DNA from: Rhodospirillaceae bacterium
GTDB lineage: Bacteria > Pseudomonadota > Alphaproteobacteria > UBA8366 > Aestuariispiraceae
Reading direction: 5' to 3'
Length of the DNA stretch: 64,000 bases
Assembly: GCA_002709955.1 (NCBI GenBank)
Contig: PAQY01000004.1
Location: forward strand, 66,714 to 130,713
Numbering within the stretch: position 1 is the first letter of the stretch; each line of letters starts with the position of its first letter. Shown one piece after another: positions 9,552 to 19,275 of the stretch. The translations under genes were made by a program, and so were the position numbers. The notes beneath the pieces are model-generated. The model was not told where the DNA came from. It was given only the letters and a program-made list of their open reading frames with translations, and made no database searches.

Positions 9552-10057
9552 GGCACCGTGGGAAAAGTCTGATGGGCAGACTGTAGTAAATGACACAATC
9601 CGGCATCGTCGACCTGACCGGCGGCTTCTAACAGGGTGCACCAGCGCATTTGCCGATCGCCACGTTCTTTCCAATCCAGCCGATGTTCGACCACCTGTAA
9701 GGGGTAAACCAGAACGGAACAGCGGACTTCATAGCCCTTGGACATGCGCTTCTGATAGTCGAAATGCCCAAAGGGTTCCGCCGAAATGGATCCGATCACG
9801 CCAGCCTCTTCCTCGGCTTCGCGTGCAGCGGCTTCTGCATAGGACAATCCTTTGACCGGCCATCCCTTTGGCAGAATCCATCGTCCTCGCTCCCGCGAGG
9901 TTATCAATAAAACCTGCGCCTGCCCCCCCACTGAAATATAGGGCAGGGCCGCGATCTGTTGCACTGATGCTGGCTGTATAAACACAGGCTTCTTCAAATC
10001 AGGGGGTGTTGTCACAAATATGTAACAATCACTATCGCACGATTCGACCCAGGCCAA
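9548..10057 (-). CDS. NUDIX hydrolase
   Basis: 169 residues with the NUDIX box at residues 65-87 (GWPVKG then REAEEEAGV). The first Glu of the canonical box is replaced by Leu, as in the subgroup with GWPxKG that resembles diphosphoinositol polyphosphate hydrolases. The predicted start is TTG at 10057 with no clear ribosome site; GTG at 10015 is an alternative. The stop overlaps the phosphate transporter start (ATGA). The pairing with a phosphate importer suggests a phosphate-linked role, but this is inference. Confidence 0.82.
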   Translation of the reverse strand: MAWVESCDSDCYIFVTTPPDLKKPVFIQPASVQQIAALPYISVGGQAQVLLITSRERGRWILPKGWPVKGLSYAEAAAREAEEEAGVIGSISAEPFGHFDYQKRMSKGYEVRCSVLVYPLQVVEHRLDWKERGDRQMRWCTLLEAAGQVDDAGLCHLLQSAHQTFPTVP

Positions 10058-10085
10058 TCGTTAATGTGATGGGGGGTTGAACGGG

Positions 10086-10862
10086 TTATAGTGAAAAACC
10101 TTTACGCATTGCGTTAGATATCATCGCTGAATATTGACTCTGCGGCATACAGGCGCGGTTTAACTCAGCGCGCATGCGGTCCCTAAGGTCTTCTTGCCCA
10201 TCTTTTTCGGCATGCTCTTCGATAATCATGAGAGCGTCATGGAGTAGCTTTAGTCGTCCAAATTCCTCCTCACGACGATCATTCAGTTCACGCCGATCAA
10301 GACCAAGGTTCTTTATTGTCGTTTCTCCGCGTCGTTGCTGGTCCAGCCCGATGGGGATATGGCGATTGAAGCCAATAAACTTTTCTGGATCATCCTGCAT
10401 GGGGTGGATAAAAAGCGGCATTTCTTGAGAGATATCGTGAGTATGGTTCTTGGCTCTCATGGCCGGGTTCAGAAGTGGGAACAAGTTACCTTTGCCGCGT
10501 TGATTGCAAAGTTGGCAACTGAAAAACAGGTTGTCCCAATCATATGCGAGCCAATAATAACCTGGACGATTTAAAGAATCTTTGTGTGATTGCTTCCAAC
10601 CCTTTTTAGGTCGAAAATGTTCAACATCACCATACGCGACATGGGATACCTTTGATTCACAGAAGCAACATTTATCGTGTTGTGCCTTAAGCAGCGCCAA
10701 TTTCACGGAAGAATGATTGTAAAGACCAGCGATACTGAATGTAAGTGCCCCAGAATCGTAAGAAGCGGGATCAGTGTTAAAGGCACTCTTTAGGGCATCA
10801 GTTGCCCTTTTTCCGTCGCGCGTTAGTTTTTTAGGGGCAACAGGCTTTCGTATCTGAATCAT
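10086..10862 (-). CDS. ptuB: HNH endonuclease, Septu PtuB-like (TIGR02646-like)
   Basis: 258 residues. It has a zinc-ribbon HNH fold: CCFC at residues 65-68, the HNH core DVEHFRPK with His82, Asn111 in YDWDNLFFSC, and CxxCN at 116-120. This layout is that of the HNH protein paired with an ATPase in Septu defence. Its ATG overlaps the ATPase stop by one base (TAATG), so the two proteins are made together. The base composition is visibly more AT-rich than the flanking rimO and NUDIX genes, in line with transfer. Proposed role: nucleic acid cleavage after phage sensing by the ATPase. Confidence 0.78.
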   Translation of the reverse strand: MIQIRKPVAPKKLTRDGKRATDALKSAFNTDPASYDSGALTFSIAGLYNHSSVKLALLKAQHDKCCFCESKVSHVAYGDVEHFRPKKGWKQSHKDSLNRPGYYWLAYDWDNLFFSCQLCNQRGKGNLFPLLNPAMRAKNHTHDISQEMPLFIHPMQDDPEKFIGFNRHIPIGLDQQRRGETTIKNLGLDRRELNDRREEEFGRLKLLHDALMIIEEHAEKDGQEDLRDRMRAELNRACMPQSQYSAMISNAMRKGFSL

Positions 10863-12229
10863 TATTCCGCAGCTGGTTTGTTCTTAGTTATGTATTGTGC
10901 CGCTTCCCGGATCAAAGCCATAGATTCAGAATCGGCAATGGTTTCGCCACCCGGTGTTTTTTCAATAATTGCATCCAGTTCGACTAGGCGGTCGCGATCC
11001 TTTTTAGTGATCGCTTTTTTCTTCAGAATCTGATCACGTTCCGCCAAGGGCTCGTCAAGTTCCTTGGGCCGGGCACTTGGAAGGCCAAACAAGTCACTCG
11101 TCAATATTTGATCTAACCGCCAATTACGAACGTCTGGCGGATCATTAATAATTTCGACCCAGTCTTTTCCTTCTGGCTGGCGTAGTAATACAATATTCGC
11201 CTGGGTGGCGGATTGGACAACCAGGGGACTATGAGCGGTTACAATGAATTGCGTGCGGGGGAACCGTTCAGACAGATAATCAACGATCTCTCGCTGCCAT
11301 TTCGGATGTAAATGCAGATCAATTTCATCGATTAGACAGATTGCTGGTTCAGCCAGAGGGTCCTCGCTATCAGGATAGGCATCTACCATATGAGCCATGA
11401 AATCCACCATCCAGGATATCATGGATCGATAACCAAGCGACAGACGATCCAGGGACATCCATCCGAAGGAAGTTTCAAATTCTAGAATGGGCGACTCTCG
11501 AGAGTTTCGAGGACTAGAGATTCTAACATCAATTACATCAGGTAAAACAGCGATTAGAAGGTTCTTCGCCATTTCTAACCGATTCTTTGCAGTAGGGTCT
11601 CCGCGAAGGTAGTTATGATCCAGATTTGTTATCCAGCTTTCAGCATCAATCAGTACTTCCGTTTCACTAAATAGTGTTGGGAAACCAGTATAACGTTGGC
11701 TTTGTGTTTTGTAGCCTACTCTAGATGCACCGTAGGCGTATATTGGTGAGAAGTTTGGAATAGGCGCAGTTATAGTGTTTCCGACGACGCCCCATCCATC
11801 CGATAAACGGTGTGAATGAAAAACTTCAAGCTCAGCTGTCCAGCTAATGTCTTGGCTTTTAAGCCAGTTCATTAAGCAATACTGTGCTGAAAGCTTGGAA
11901 GAATTATGCGGCTTTCTTACAAACCCTGACAATTCGGCCTCAAAGAATCCCCTTTGTGTCCATTCAGGAGATGCCCTAGAGTTTTTTGATTCGTTTCTTG
12001 CGTCGGGTATTGAGGCAACTTCAAGCGATGCTCCCCATAGTGCTTGAAGCAAGGTGGTTTTGCCGCTCGCATTATTAGCCAAAATTATAGTCCACATTGC
12101 CGGTTTGCTATCCGATGTGGTTAGATTAAGCGTTTGTTCTGGTCCAAAACATCTCATGTTTTGAACGCCGAGGGATAGGAAATACACCCCTTGCCTTTGT
12201 TGTTTCCTCTGTGTCGGAATCTTGATCAC
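10862..12229 (-). CDS. ptuA: AAA-family ATPase, Septu PtuA-like
   Basis: 455 residues. ABC/SMC-like ATPase with Walker A ANNASGKTT (residues 51-59, first Gly replaced by Ala), signature-like RLSLGYRSM at 262-270, Walker B AICLIDEIDLH at 296-306 and switch His333 in TAHSPLV. The last 80 residues are charged and helical. The start is GTG at 12229; a nearby ATG upstream is closed by TGA after two codons. It is followed by the HNH gene with a one-base overlap. ATPase plus HNH nuclease is the type I Septu arrangement. Similar ATPases also occur beside retrons, but no reverse transcriptase is present. Confidence 0.78.
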   Translation of the reverse strand: MIKIPTQRKQQRQGVYFLSLGVQNMRCFGPEQTLNLTTSDSKPAMWTIILANNASGKTTLLQALWGASLEVASIPDARNESKNSRASPEWTQRGFFEAELSGFVRKPHNSSKLSAQYCLMNWLKSQDISWTAELEVFHSHRLSDGWGVVGNTITAPIPNFSPIYAYGASRVGYKTQSQRYTGFPTLFSETEVLIDAESWITNLDHNYLRGDPTAKNRLEMAKNLLIAVLPDVIDVRISSPRNSRESPILEFETSFGWMSLDRLSLGYRSMISWMVDFMAHMVDAYPDSEDPLAEPAICLIDEIDLHLHPKWQREIVDYLSERFPRTQFIVTAHSPLVVQSATQANIVLLRQPEGKDWVEIINDPPDVRNWRLDQILTSDLFGLPSARPKELDEPLAERDQILKKKAITKKDRDRLVELDAIIEKTPGGETIADSESMALIREAAQYITKNKPAAE

Positions 12230-12318
12230 GTGGTCATTTATCCAAGGTTATTGCTTTTGGATCAGTTAGTTTGTCAACTATACAACCTTTAGGCTCAAAA
12301 CTCTAGTTTGTCGTCGCG

Positions 12319-13680
12319 TTACGTGGTAACGACCTCGCCATAAAGATCATAGTCATCGGCATCCGTGATCTGGACGGTGACCAGATCGCCTGGCTGAAAG
12401 GTTTCTGCGCCAGGGCCTTCGATATGGACATTGCCGTCGATTTCCGGGGCATCGGCGGTGCTGCGGGCGGTGGTATAGCCGTCGTCGCCCTGTTCCTGAT
12501 CGACCAGGACCTGCATTTCCAGGCCGATCTTTTTCTGTAATTTCGCGGCGCTGATTTCCGCCTGGGCGGCCATGAAGCGGTGCCAGCGGTCCTCTTTCAC
12601 ATCTTCGGGGACATGATTGGGCAGGTCATTGGCGGCGGCCCCGTCGACATTTTCGTATTTGAAACAGCCAACGCGGTCCAGTTGCGCTTCTTTCAGCCAG
12701 TCCAGCAGGAACTCAAAATCCGCATCCGTTTCGCCGGGGAAGCCCACGATGAAGGTGGACCGCAGCGTGATGTCAGGACAGATCGCCCGCCAGGCATTGA
12801 TCCGCGTCATGGTCTTTTCCTGATGGGCCGGGCGGCGCATCAGGTTCAGGACATTGGGGCTGGCATGTTGAAACGGGATGTCCAAATAGGGCAGGACCAA
12901 CCCGTCCGCCATCAGCGGCACCAATTTGTCCACATGCGGATAGGGATAGACATAATGCAGCCGCACCCAAACGCCCAGCGATCCCAATTCGCGGGCCAAA
13001 TCCTGGATATGGGCGCGAACTTCCCGACCGTTCCAGCGGCTGGTTTCATGCTTTAAATCCACGCCATAGGCGGATGTGTCCTGGCTGATGATCAGTAGTT
13101 CCTTCACGCCCGCCTTCACAAGGCGTTCCGCCTCATACAATACCTTCGCGGCGGGACGGCTGACCAGCTTGCCGCGCATCGACGGGATGATACAGAATTT
13201 ACAGCTGTGATTGCAGCCTTCTGAGATTTTCAGATAGGCGTAATGACGCGGCGTCAGCTTGATCCCCTGGGGCGGCATCAGGTCAAATTTCGCATCCTGC
13301 AACGGCGGCAGCACGTCATGGATGGCGTTGACCACCTGTTCATATTGCTGGGGGCCGGTGACGGCCAGCACATTGGGATGCACGGCGCGGATCGCGGCCT
13401 CGTCTTTGCCCATACAGCCGGTGACCACAACACGCCCGTTTTCCGACAATGCCTCACCAATCGCTTCCAGGGATTCCGCCTTGGCGCTGTCCAGGAAGCC
13501 GCAGGTATTGACCACGACCACATCCGCCCCTTCATAGGACGGCGACAGGTCATAGCCTTCAGCCCGCAAGCTGGTCAGAATCCGCTCAGAATCCACCAGC
13601 GCCTTCGGACAGCCTAAACTGACGAAGCCGACTTTGCCCGGAGAGGTTTTCGGGCGGGAGGATGCATTGACTGTGCTCAT
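12319..13680 (-). CDS. rimO: Ribosomal protein S12 methylthiotransferase RimO
   Basis: 453 residues, full length. The N-terminal MTTase domain has cluster cysteines Cys24 ([12 protein letters not shown]), Cys60 ([11 protein letters not shown]) and Cys89 (VVTGCMGK). The radical-SAM cluster is in [17 protein letters not shown] (Cys156, Cys160, Cys163), and a C-terminal TRAM domain follows. SLGCPKxxVDSE and CKFCIIPxxRG distinguish RimO from MiaB. It adds a methylthio group to an aspartate of ribosomal protein S12. It is the last of three minus-strand genes after the RND pump, 32 bases downstream, possibly in one transcript. Confidence 0.93.
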   Translation of the reverse strand: MSTVNASSRPKTSPGKVGFVSLGCPKALVDSERILTSLRAEGYDLSPSYEGADVVVVNTCGFLDSAKAESLEAIGEALSENGRVVVTGCMGKDEAAIRAVHPNVLAVTGPQQYEQVVNAIHDVLPPLQDAKFDLMPPQGIKLTPRHYAYLKISEGCNHSCKFCIIPSMRGKLVSRPAAKVLYEAERLVKAGVKELLIISQDTSAYGVDLKHETSRWNGREVRAHIQDLARELGSLGVWVRLHYVYPYPHVDKLVPLMADGLVLPYLDIPFQHASPNVLNLMRRPAHQEKTMTRINAWRAICPDITLRSTFIVGFPGETDADFEFLLDWLKEAQLDRVGCFKYENVDGAAANDLPNHVPEDVKEDRWHRFMAAQAEISAAKLQKKIGLEMQVLVDQEQGDDGYTTARSTADAPEIDGNVHIEGPGAETFQPGDLVTVQITDADDYDLYGEVVTT

Positions 13681-13712
13681 AGCGCGGGTCGTAGCCGAGA
13701 TTTACCCGGCAC

Positions 13713-16700
13713 TCAAGCCTCAGTCTTCGGGTCCTCATAGGGTTCGCGGGGTTTGCTCGCGAATTTCTGGCAGATTGTATAGAAGACCGGCGTGAAAATC
13801 AGACCAAAGAACGTCACCCCGATCATGCCGGAAAACACGGCTGTTCCCAAAACCTGACGCATTTCCGCCCCGGCCCCGGTTGCGATCACCAGGGGCGTGA
13901 CCCCCAGAATAAAGGCGAAAGAGGTCATCAGGATCGGGCGCAAGCGGGTTTTGGCGGCTTCCACGGCGGCGTCAAAGCGGCTCATGCCCTCTTCTTCGGC
14001 CTGGCGGGCAAACTCTACGATCAGGATCGCGTTTTTCGCTGCCAGGGCGACCAGAACTATCAGCCCGACCTGAACCAGGATATCATTCGAAAAGCCGCGA
14101 TAGTTGACGCCCAACATGGCGGCCAACAGGCACATTGGAACGATCAGAATAACCGCCAGGGGCAGCAGCCAGCTTTCATACTGGGCCGCCAATAACAGGA
14201 ATACGAACAGGACCGCCGCCGCAAAGACATAGATGGCGGTATTGCCTGCCTGTTTTTCCTGATAGGCGATATCGGTCCATTGATAGGTGAAACCGTCCGG
14301 CAGAACCTTGTCGGCCAGGGCTTCCATCTTCACAATGGCTTCGCCTGTGGAAACGCCGGGCACGGTGGATCCCTGAATGGCGGCACCAGGGGCCAGATTG
14401 AACCGCGGCACGCGATAGGGGCCGGTGCGGTTTTCAAACGTGGCCAGGGTGCCAATGGGCACCATCTGGCCGTCCAGATTGCGTGTCCACAGCTTGCCAA
14501 TATCCGTAACATCGTCCCGGAATTCCTGATCCGCCTGCATCCTGACTCGGAAGGATCGACCAAACAAGTTGATATCATTGACATATTGTGACCCTAGGAA
14601 GGTCGACAATGTGGAAAAGATTCGTTCCAGCGGGACATTCAGCATTTCCGCCTTCTGGCGATCAATATCCGCATAAATCTTAGGCGTGCCGGTGTTAAAG
14701 AACGTGTAAACCTGCGTCAGTTGCGGGTCCTGTCCGGCGGCTCCTGCCAGAGTCCATGCCGCTTGTTCCAGCGCTTGGGGTCCCTGTCCCTGGCGATCCA
14801 GAACATACAGCTTGAACCCACCACCGGTACCAATACCCTGAATGGGCGGTGGCTTTACGACGAAGATCTGGGCTTCCTGAATCTGAGAAATGGCCCCCCA
14901 CATCTGTCCAAAGATCGCATCCGCAGAGATGCCTTTTTCCGCCCGTTCCGAAAAGGGCATCAAGGGGGTGAAAAGCACCGCCGCATTCGTTGCAGAGGTG
15001 AAGGTTGCCCCGTCAATGCCGGTCAGGGCAACAACATGGTTGATCCCTTCGATGGCCTTGAACTTCTCTGCCAGGGGGATCACGACCTTATCGGTGCGAT
15101 CCAAGGATGCCCCTGGGGGCGCTTGAACCACGGTGATGAAATATCCCTGATCAATTTCAGGCACAAAGCCGGATGGGGTTTTCATGAAGGCATCTGCGGC
15201 AACATAGATCAGGCCGCCATAGACGATCAGAACGATCAAGGGCAGACGCACCAGCCGCTTCACGGCCCCGCCATAGCCATTCGACAAGGCATCAAAACTG
15301 CGATCAAAGCCCCGGAAGAAGGCATGGATCGGGCGCATCAGAAGCGAGTGTTTCTGATCGGCTTCGTGCTTGCGCAGCAACAGGGCCGCCAGTGCCGGCG
15401 ACAATGTCAGCGAGATGATCAGTGAAATCACCGTTGATGCGGCAATCGTGACCGCGAATTGTTGATAGAACTGTCCGGCAATGCCCGACACAAAGGCGGT
15501 CGGGATAAACACCGCCAACAGCACCAGCGAAATCGCAATCAAGGCCGTGCTGACCTCATCCATCGTGCGGTGGGCGGCCTGGCGCGGGGTCATGCCCTTG
15601 CGCAGATTCCGCTCAACATTTTCCACCACGACAATGGCATCATCAACGACAATCCCAATGGCCAGCACCAATCCAAACAGCGTCAGATTGTTCAACGAGA
15701 AGCCGACAGCGGACATGATCAGGAATGTCCCGATCAGAGAGATTGGAATGGCGACAATGGGAATGATCGCCGCGCGCCAAGTCTTCAGGAACAGAATAAT
15801 GACGATAACCACCAGGGCGATTGCCTCAAAGATGGTGTTCATAACCGCTTCAACGGATTGCTGAATAAATTCTGTTGGATTGTAGACGATGCTGTAATCA
15901 AGCCCGGTTGGAAAATTCTTCTTCAGTTCGTCCATCCTGGCAATGACGGATTCTGCGGTCGCCAGCGCATTGCTGCCAGGGCTTTGGAAAACCAGAATTG
16001 CCGCTGCTTCCTTACCGTCCAGATAGGAATTTGAGGAGTAATCATACCCGCTCAACTCCACCCGGGCGATGTCGCGCAGGCGGGTGACGCTGCCATCTTC
16101 GCCACGCTTGACGATGATCTGCTCAAATTCCTTCGGCTCTGCCAATCGGCCCTTGGCCTCGACATTCAGGCGCATGTCAATATTGTCGGACATCGGCTCC
16201 TGCCCGATGACACCGGCGGCAACCTGCACGTTCTGCTGTTGCAGTGACGCGGTGATGTCATCGACGATCAGGCCCAGTTCCGCCATGCGTTGCGGGTCCA
16301 GCCAGACCCGCATGGAATATTCACGCGCCCCAAAGACGCGCACATCGCCAACACCATCCAGACGGGCGATTTCATCCTTCACCTTCAGATAGGCATAGTT
16401 TGAGACATACAGGTGGTCCAGCGATGCGTCCGGGGACAACAAATGCGCCACCAGCATGATATCAGGCGAATTCTTTCTGGTCGTAACCCCCAGCGCGCGC
16501 ACAGGCTCGGGCAAGCGGGGTTCGGCGATGGCGACCCGGTTCTGCACCAGAACCTGCGCCGCATCCAGATCCGTGCCCAAGGCGAAGGTGACGGTAATCG
16601 ATACATTCCCATCCCCGGTCGATTGGGAATTGATATAGAGCATGTTATCAACGCCGTTGATTTCCTGCTCAATCGGGGTAGCGACGGTTTCTGCAACGGT

Positions 16701-16871
16701 TTCTGCGGACGCGCCTGGATAGCTGGCGGAAACCTGGATGGTCGGGGGGGCCACTTCAGGATATTGCGCAATGGGCAGGCTGAAAAAGGAAATTCCCCCC
16801 AACACCACGATGACGATGGACAAGACCGACGCAAAGATCGGGCGTTCAATAAAAAAGTGGGAGAATCTCAT
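13713..16871 (-). CDS. RND-family multidrug efflux pump, inner-membrane subunit (HAE1, AcrB/MexB-like)
   Basis: 1052 residues, the usual length of HAE1 pumps. The proton-relay aspartates are in GIVVDDAIVVVENVERNL (TM4) and the lysine in VALAAKNAILIVEFARQ (TM10). The N-terminal FFIERPIFASVLSIVIVVLGG and two large periplasmic loops fit AcrB. It begins 11 bases after the adaptor gene and forms an operon with it. No outer-membrane TolC partner and no local regulator gene are present, so the channel must be encoded elsewhere. Probable substrates are hydrophobic drugs. Confidence 0.92.
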   Translation of the reverse strand: MRFSHFFIERPIFASVLSIVIVVLGGISFFSLPIAQYPEVAPPTIQVSASYPGASAETVAETVATPIEQEINGVDNMLYINSQSTGDGNVSITVTFALGTDLDAAQVLVQNRVAIAEPRLPEPVRALGVTTRKNSPDIMLVAHLLSPDASLDHLYVSNYAYLKVKDEIARLDGVGDVRVFGAREYSMRVWLDPQRMAELGLIVDDITASLQQQNVQVAAGVIGQEPMSDNIDMRLNVEAKGRLAEPKEFEQIIVKRGEDGSVTRLRDIARVELSGYDYSSNSYLDGKEAAAILVFQSPGSNALATAESVIARMDELKKNFPTGLDYSIVYNPTEFIQQSVEAVMNTIFEAIALVVIVIILFLKTWRAAIIPIVAIPISLIGTFLIMSAVGFSLNNLTLFGLVLAIGIVVDDAIVVVENVERNLRKGMTPRQAAHRTMDEVSTALIAISLVLLAVFIPTAFVSGIAGQFYQQFAVTIAASTVISLIISLTLSPALAALLLRKHEADQKHSLLMRPIHAFFRGFDRSFDALSNGYGGAVKRLVRLPLIVLIVYGGLIYVAADAFMKTPSGFVPEIDQGYFITVVQAPPGASLDRTDKVVIPLAEKFKAIEGINHVVALTGIDGATFTSATNAAVLFTPLMPFSERAEKGISADAIFGQMWGAISQIQEAQIFVVKPPPIQGIGTGGGFKLYVLDRQGQGPQALEQAAWTLAGAAGQDPQLTQVYTFFNTGTPKIYADIDRQKAEMLNVPLERIFSTLSTFLGSQYVNDINLFGRSFRVRMQADQEFRDDVTDIGKLWTRNLDGQMVPIGTLATFENRTGPYRVPRFNLAPGAAIQGSTVPGVSTGEAIVKMEALADKVLPDGFTYQWTDIAYQEKQAGNTAIYVFAAAVLFVFLLLAAQYESWLLPLAVILIVPMCLLAAMLGVNYRGFSNDILVQVGLIVLVALAAKNAILIVEFARQAEEEGMSRFDAAVEAAKTRLRPILMTSFAFILGVTPLVIATGAGAEMRQVLGTAVFSGMIGVTFFGLIFTPVFYTICQKFASKPREPYEDPKTEA

Positions 16872-16882
16872 TATCGTGCGCC

Positions 16883-18040
16883 TTACTGCTTGTCGGTGGG
16901 TAAGGTAATCTCACCGTCCTGTGGCGTGACCGCCTGTCCGGGTCGCGCACTTTGCAACCCGTTGATCACAATTTTGTCTGTTGGTTCAATGCCGGAGCGA
17001 ATGATGCGCAGACCAAATTCGCGCGGGCCCAGCTTGACGTGTTTGGCTTCGACCGTTCCATCGTCTTTAACGGCCAATAGCAGCTTCTGTGCCTGATCGC
17101 TCATGATTGCGGAATCCGGGACCAGAATTGCGTCATATAGCGGGGAACCCGGCAGCCGCAGCCGCCCGAACAAGCCTGGCGTTAGGACACCATCCGTATT
17201 GGGGACAACGGCGCGCAGGCGAATGGTGCCGGTGCCCTTGTCCACAACATTGTCGACGAAATCAATTCTGCCCTCACGCGCCCAGTCGGATTCATCTGAC
17301 AGGTTCAACTGAACCATCACTTCGGACCCGCGTGCATTCGCCATTTCACCGGTCGACCGGGCGCGCTGATAGCCCAGATAGTCGCGCTCGCTGAGGTCAA
17401 ATACGAAATGCATCGGATCCAAAGACACAACGCGGGTCAGTTCTGTAGGATTCGCATCGCCGATAACCAGGTCACCAACATCAACGCGGCTGTTTGAAAT
17501 ACGCCCGGATACAGGTGATTTGACGGTAGAGAAATCCACATTCAATTGGGCACGGGCCAGGGCGGCGCGGGCCGCAGCGACATTGGCGTCCGCTGAATCT
17601 TTTTCCTGCCGGGCCGTATCCAGCGCGGATTCCGTCACGGTGCGCCCGCTGGTCAGCTTGCTCAACCGCGCCAATTCTGATGCGGCCAGTTTCTGGGACG
17701 TTTCCGCCGCAATCAGATCAGCGCGCGCGCCTGCAACATCGGCCTGATAGGTGCGGGGATCGATGGTGAACAGGACCTGGCCTGCCTCGACGATTTGTCC
17801 ATCTTCAAAATTGATGCTGTCGACATAGCCTGTCACGCGGGCGCGAATGATGACATCTTCAACCGCTTCAAAACGGCCTGTGACTTCATCAAATTCGATC
17901 AATTCTTTAACCAGCGGGGATGCAACGGTTACGGTTGGGGGAGGGGGCGCGGCCCCTTGCTGAGCCTCGGTTTGCGCGTCGTCGCAACCAGACAGAACCA
18001 TAAGGGTCGCAATCGCTGCGATGGTGTGTTTGACGCGCAT
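16883..18040 (-). CDS. RND efflux periplasmic adaptor (MFP) lipoprotein
   Basis: 385 residues from ATG 18040, chosen over the upstream codon at 18151 because GGGAGGAT precedes it and because it begins directly with a lipoprotein signal: MRVKHTIAAIATLMVLSGC, lipobox LSGC. Then come the lipoyl-like and hairpin region (VEAGQVLFTIDPRTYQADV, coiled coil about 100-165), a beta-barrel, and the membrane-proximal domain. It couples the RND pump to an outer-membrane channel. First gene of the pump operon, divergent from the agmatinase gene. Confidence 0.9.
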   Translation of the reverse strand: MRVKHTIAAIATLMVLSGCDDAQTEAQQGAAPPPPTVTVASPLVKELIEFDEVTGRFEAVEDVIIRARVTGYVDSINFEDGQIVEAGQVLFTIDPRTYQADVAGARADLIAAETSQKLAASELARLSKLTSGRTVTESALDTARQEKDSADANVAAARAALARAQLNVDFSTVKSPVSGRISNSRVDVGDLVIGDANPTELTRVVSLDPMHFVFDLSERDYLGYQRARSTGEMANARGSEVMVQLNLSDESDWAREGRIDFVDNVVDKGTGTIRLRAVVPNTDGVLTPGLFGRLRLPGSPLYDAILVPDSAIMSDQAQKLLLAVKDDGTVEAKHVKLGPREFGLRIIRSGIEPTDKIVINGLQSARPGQAVTPQDGEITLPTDKQ

Positions 18041-18246
18041 GGCGCGATCCTCCCATTTCTCAAAAAAACCACGAATACGCCACAGATGTGTCGTGCCTTG
18101 TCGCAATGCAACATATTGTTTCAACCGTGTGCAAACAATCTTCATTCGCAAAATTTATTGTGATGTTCTGCACACACAGCCTTGCCGAATGGGAATAGCC
18201 CCCTCACACTCGATATTTGTTCAGGTAGGTTTGGGGAGTTTTTGGA

Positions 18247-19224
18247 ATGTCGATGCATGCAGGCGATGTTGACGGGGATCAGGCGTTTCGCGCGGAAAGC
18301 CTGATCGGGCGCGGACATGACGCGACCTATTCCGGCGCGACCAGCTTTCTGCGGCGGAAATATACACGCGATCTGACGACCGCAGATGTCGCCGTGGTGG
18401 GTATTCCCTTTGATCTGGCGACAACCTATCGCCCCGGCGCGCGCCTTGGGCCACGGGCGGTGCGCGCGGCGTCTGTGCAATTGTCGGAACTAAAGGCGTT
18501 TCCATTCGGATTTGATCCATTTGACACATTGGCGGTTGCCGATTGGGGGGATGTCTATTTTGATTCCGGCTATGGCAAGGATGCGCCTGATGTCATTACA
18601 GCGGATTTCCGCAGGATTCTGGCGACAGATACGAAGACGCTGGGCCTTGGCGGCGATCATTTTGTCACCTATCCGATCCTGCGGGCCTATGCCGAAAAAT
18701 ATGGCCCGATCCGGCTGATCCACTTTGATGCCCATTGCGATACCTGGCCCGATGATGGGGTGCGTCTGGACCATGGATCGATGTTCGCCCGCGCGGCGAC
18801 AGAAGGCCTGGTTATCCCAGAAAAATCAGTCCAGATCGGCCTGCGCACCTGGAATGACGATGACTATGGCTATGTCGAAATGAATGCGCCCTGGATTCAC
18901 AAGAATGGCGTTCAGGCTGTGATTGATCGCACATTGGAGGTGGTGGGAACCGAGGGTCCTGCCTATATGACGTTTGATATTGATTGTCTGGACCCGGCCT
19001 TTGCGCCAGGGACCGGGACGCCCGTCGCAGGGGGCCTTTCCAGTGCGCAGGGACTTGAAATTGTCCGTGGTCTGGGGGCAATCAACTGGGTGGGGGCCGA
19101 TGTTGTGGAAGTCGCGCCCGCCTATGACCACGCAGAAATTACGGCGATTGCGGCGGCAACCATCGGCCATGACTGGCTGTGCTTGCTGGCTGAAAAGAAA
19201 CGGGCAGAACAGAAATCAGCGTGA
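18247..19224 (+). CDS. speB: Agmatinase/ureohydrolase family protein
   Basis: 325 residues. All binuclear manganese motifs of ureohydrolases are present: GGDHFVTYP, HFDAHCDTW and DIDCLDPAFAPGTGTPVAGGL. The spacing and the N-terminal GIPFDLATTYRPGARLGPRAVR element match agmatinases, which cut agmatine to putrescine and urea. Family relatives act on guanidinobutyrate or guanidine-type substrates with the same motifs, so the substrate is a best guess. Transcribed away from the RND operon; a GGGGAG site is about 10 bases before the ATG. Confidence 0.85.
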   Translation: MSMHAGDVDGDQAFRAESLIGRGHDATYSGATSFLRRKYTRDLTTADVAVVGIPFDLATTYRPGARLGPRAVRAASVQLSELKAFPFGFDPFDTLAVADWGDVYFDSGYGKDAPDVITADFRRILATDTKTLGLGGDHFVTYPILRAYAEKYGPIRLIHFDAHCDTWPDDGVRLDHGSMFARAATEGLVIPEKSVQIGLRTWNDDDYGYVEMNAPWIHKNGVQAVIDRTLEVVGTEGPAYMTFDIDCLDPAFAPGTGTPVAGGLSSAQGLEIVRGLGAINWVGADVVEVAPAYDHAEITAIAAATIGHDWLCLLAEKKRAEQKSA

Positions 19225-19275
19225 CCGGTTGCCTGCGGCGACCCCTTCTGACGGCGGCTTCTATCTGGGATCGAC

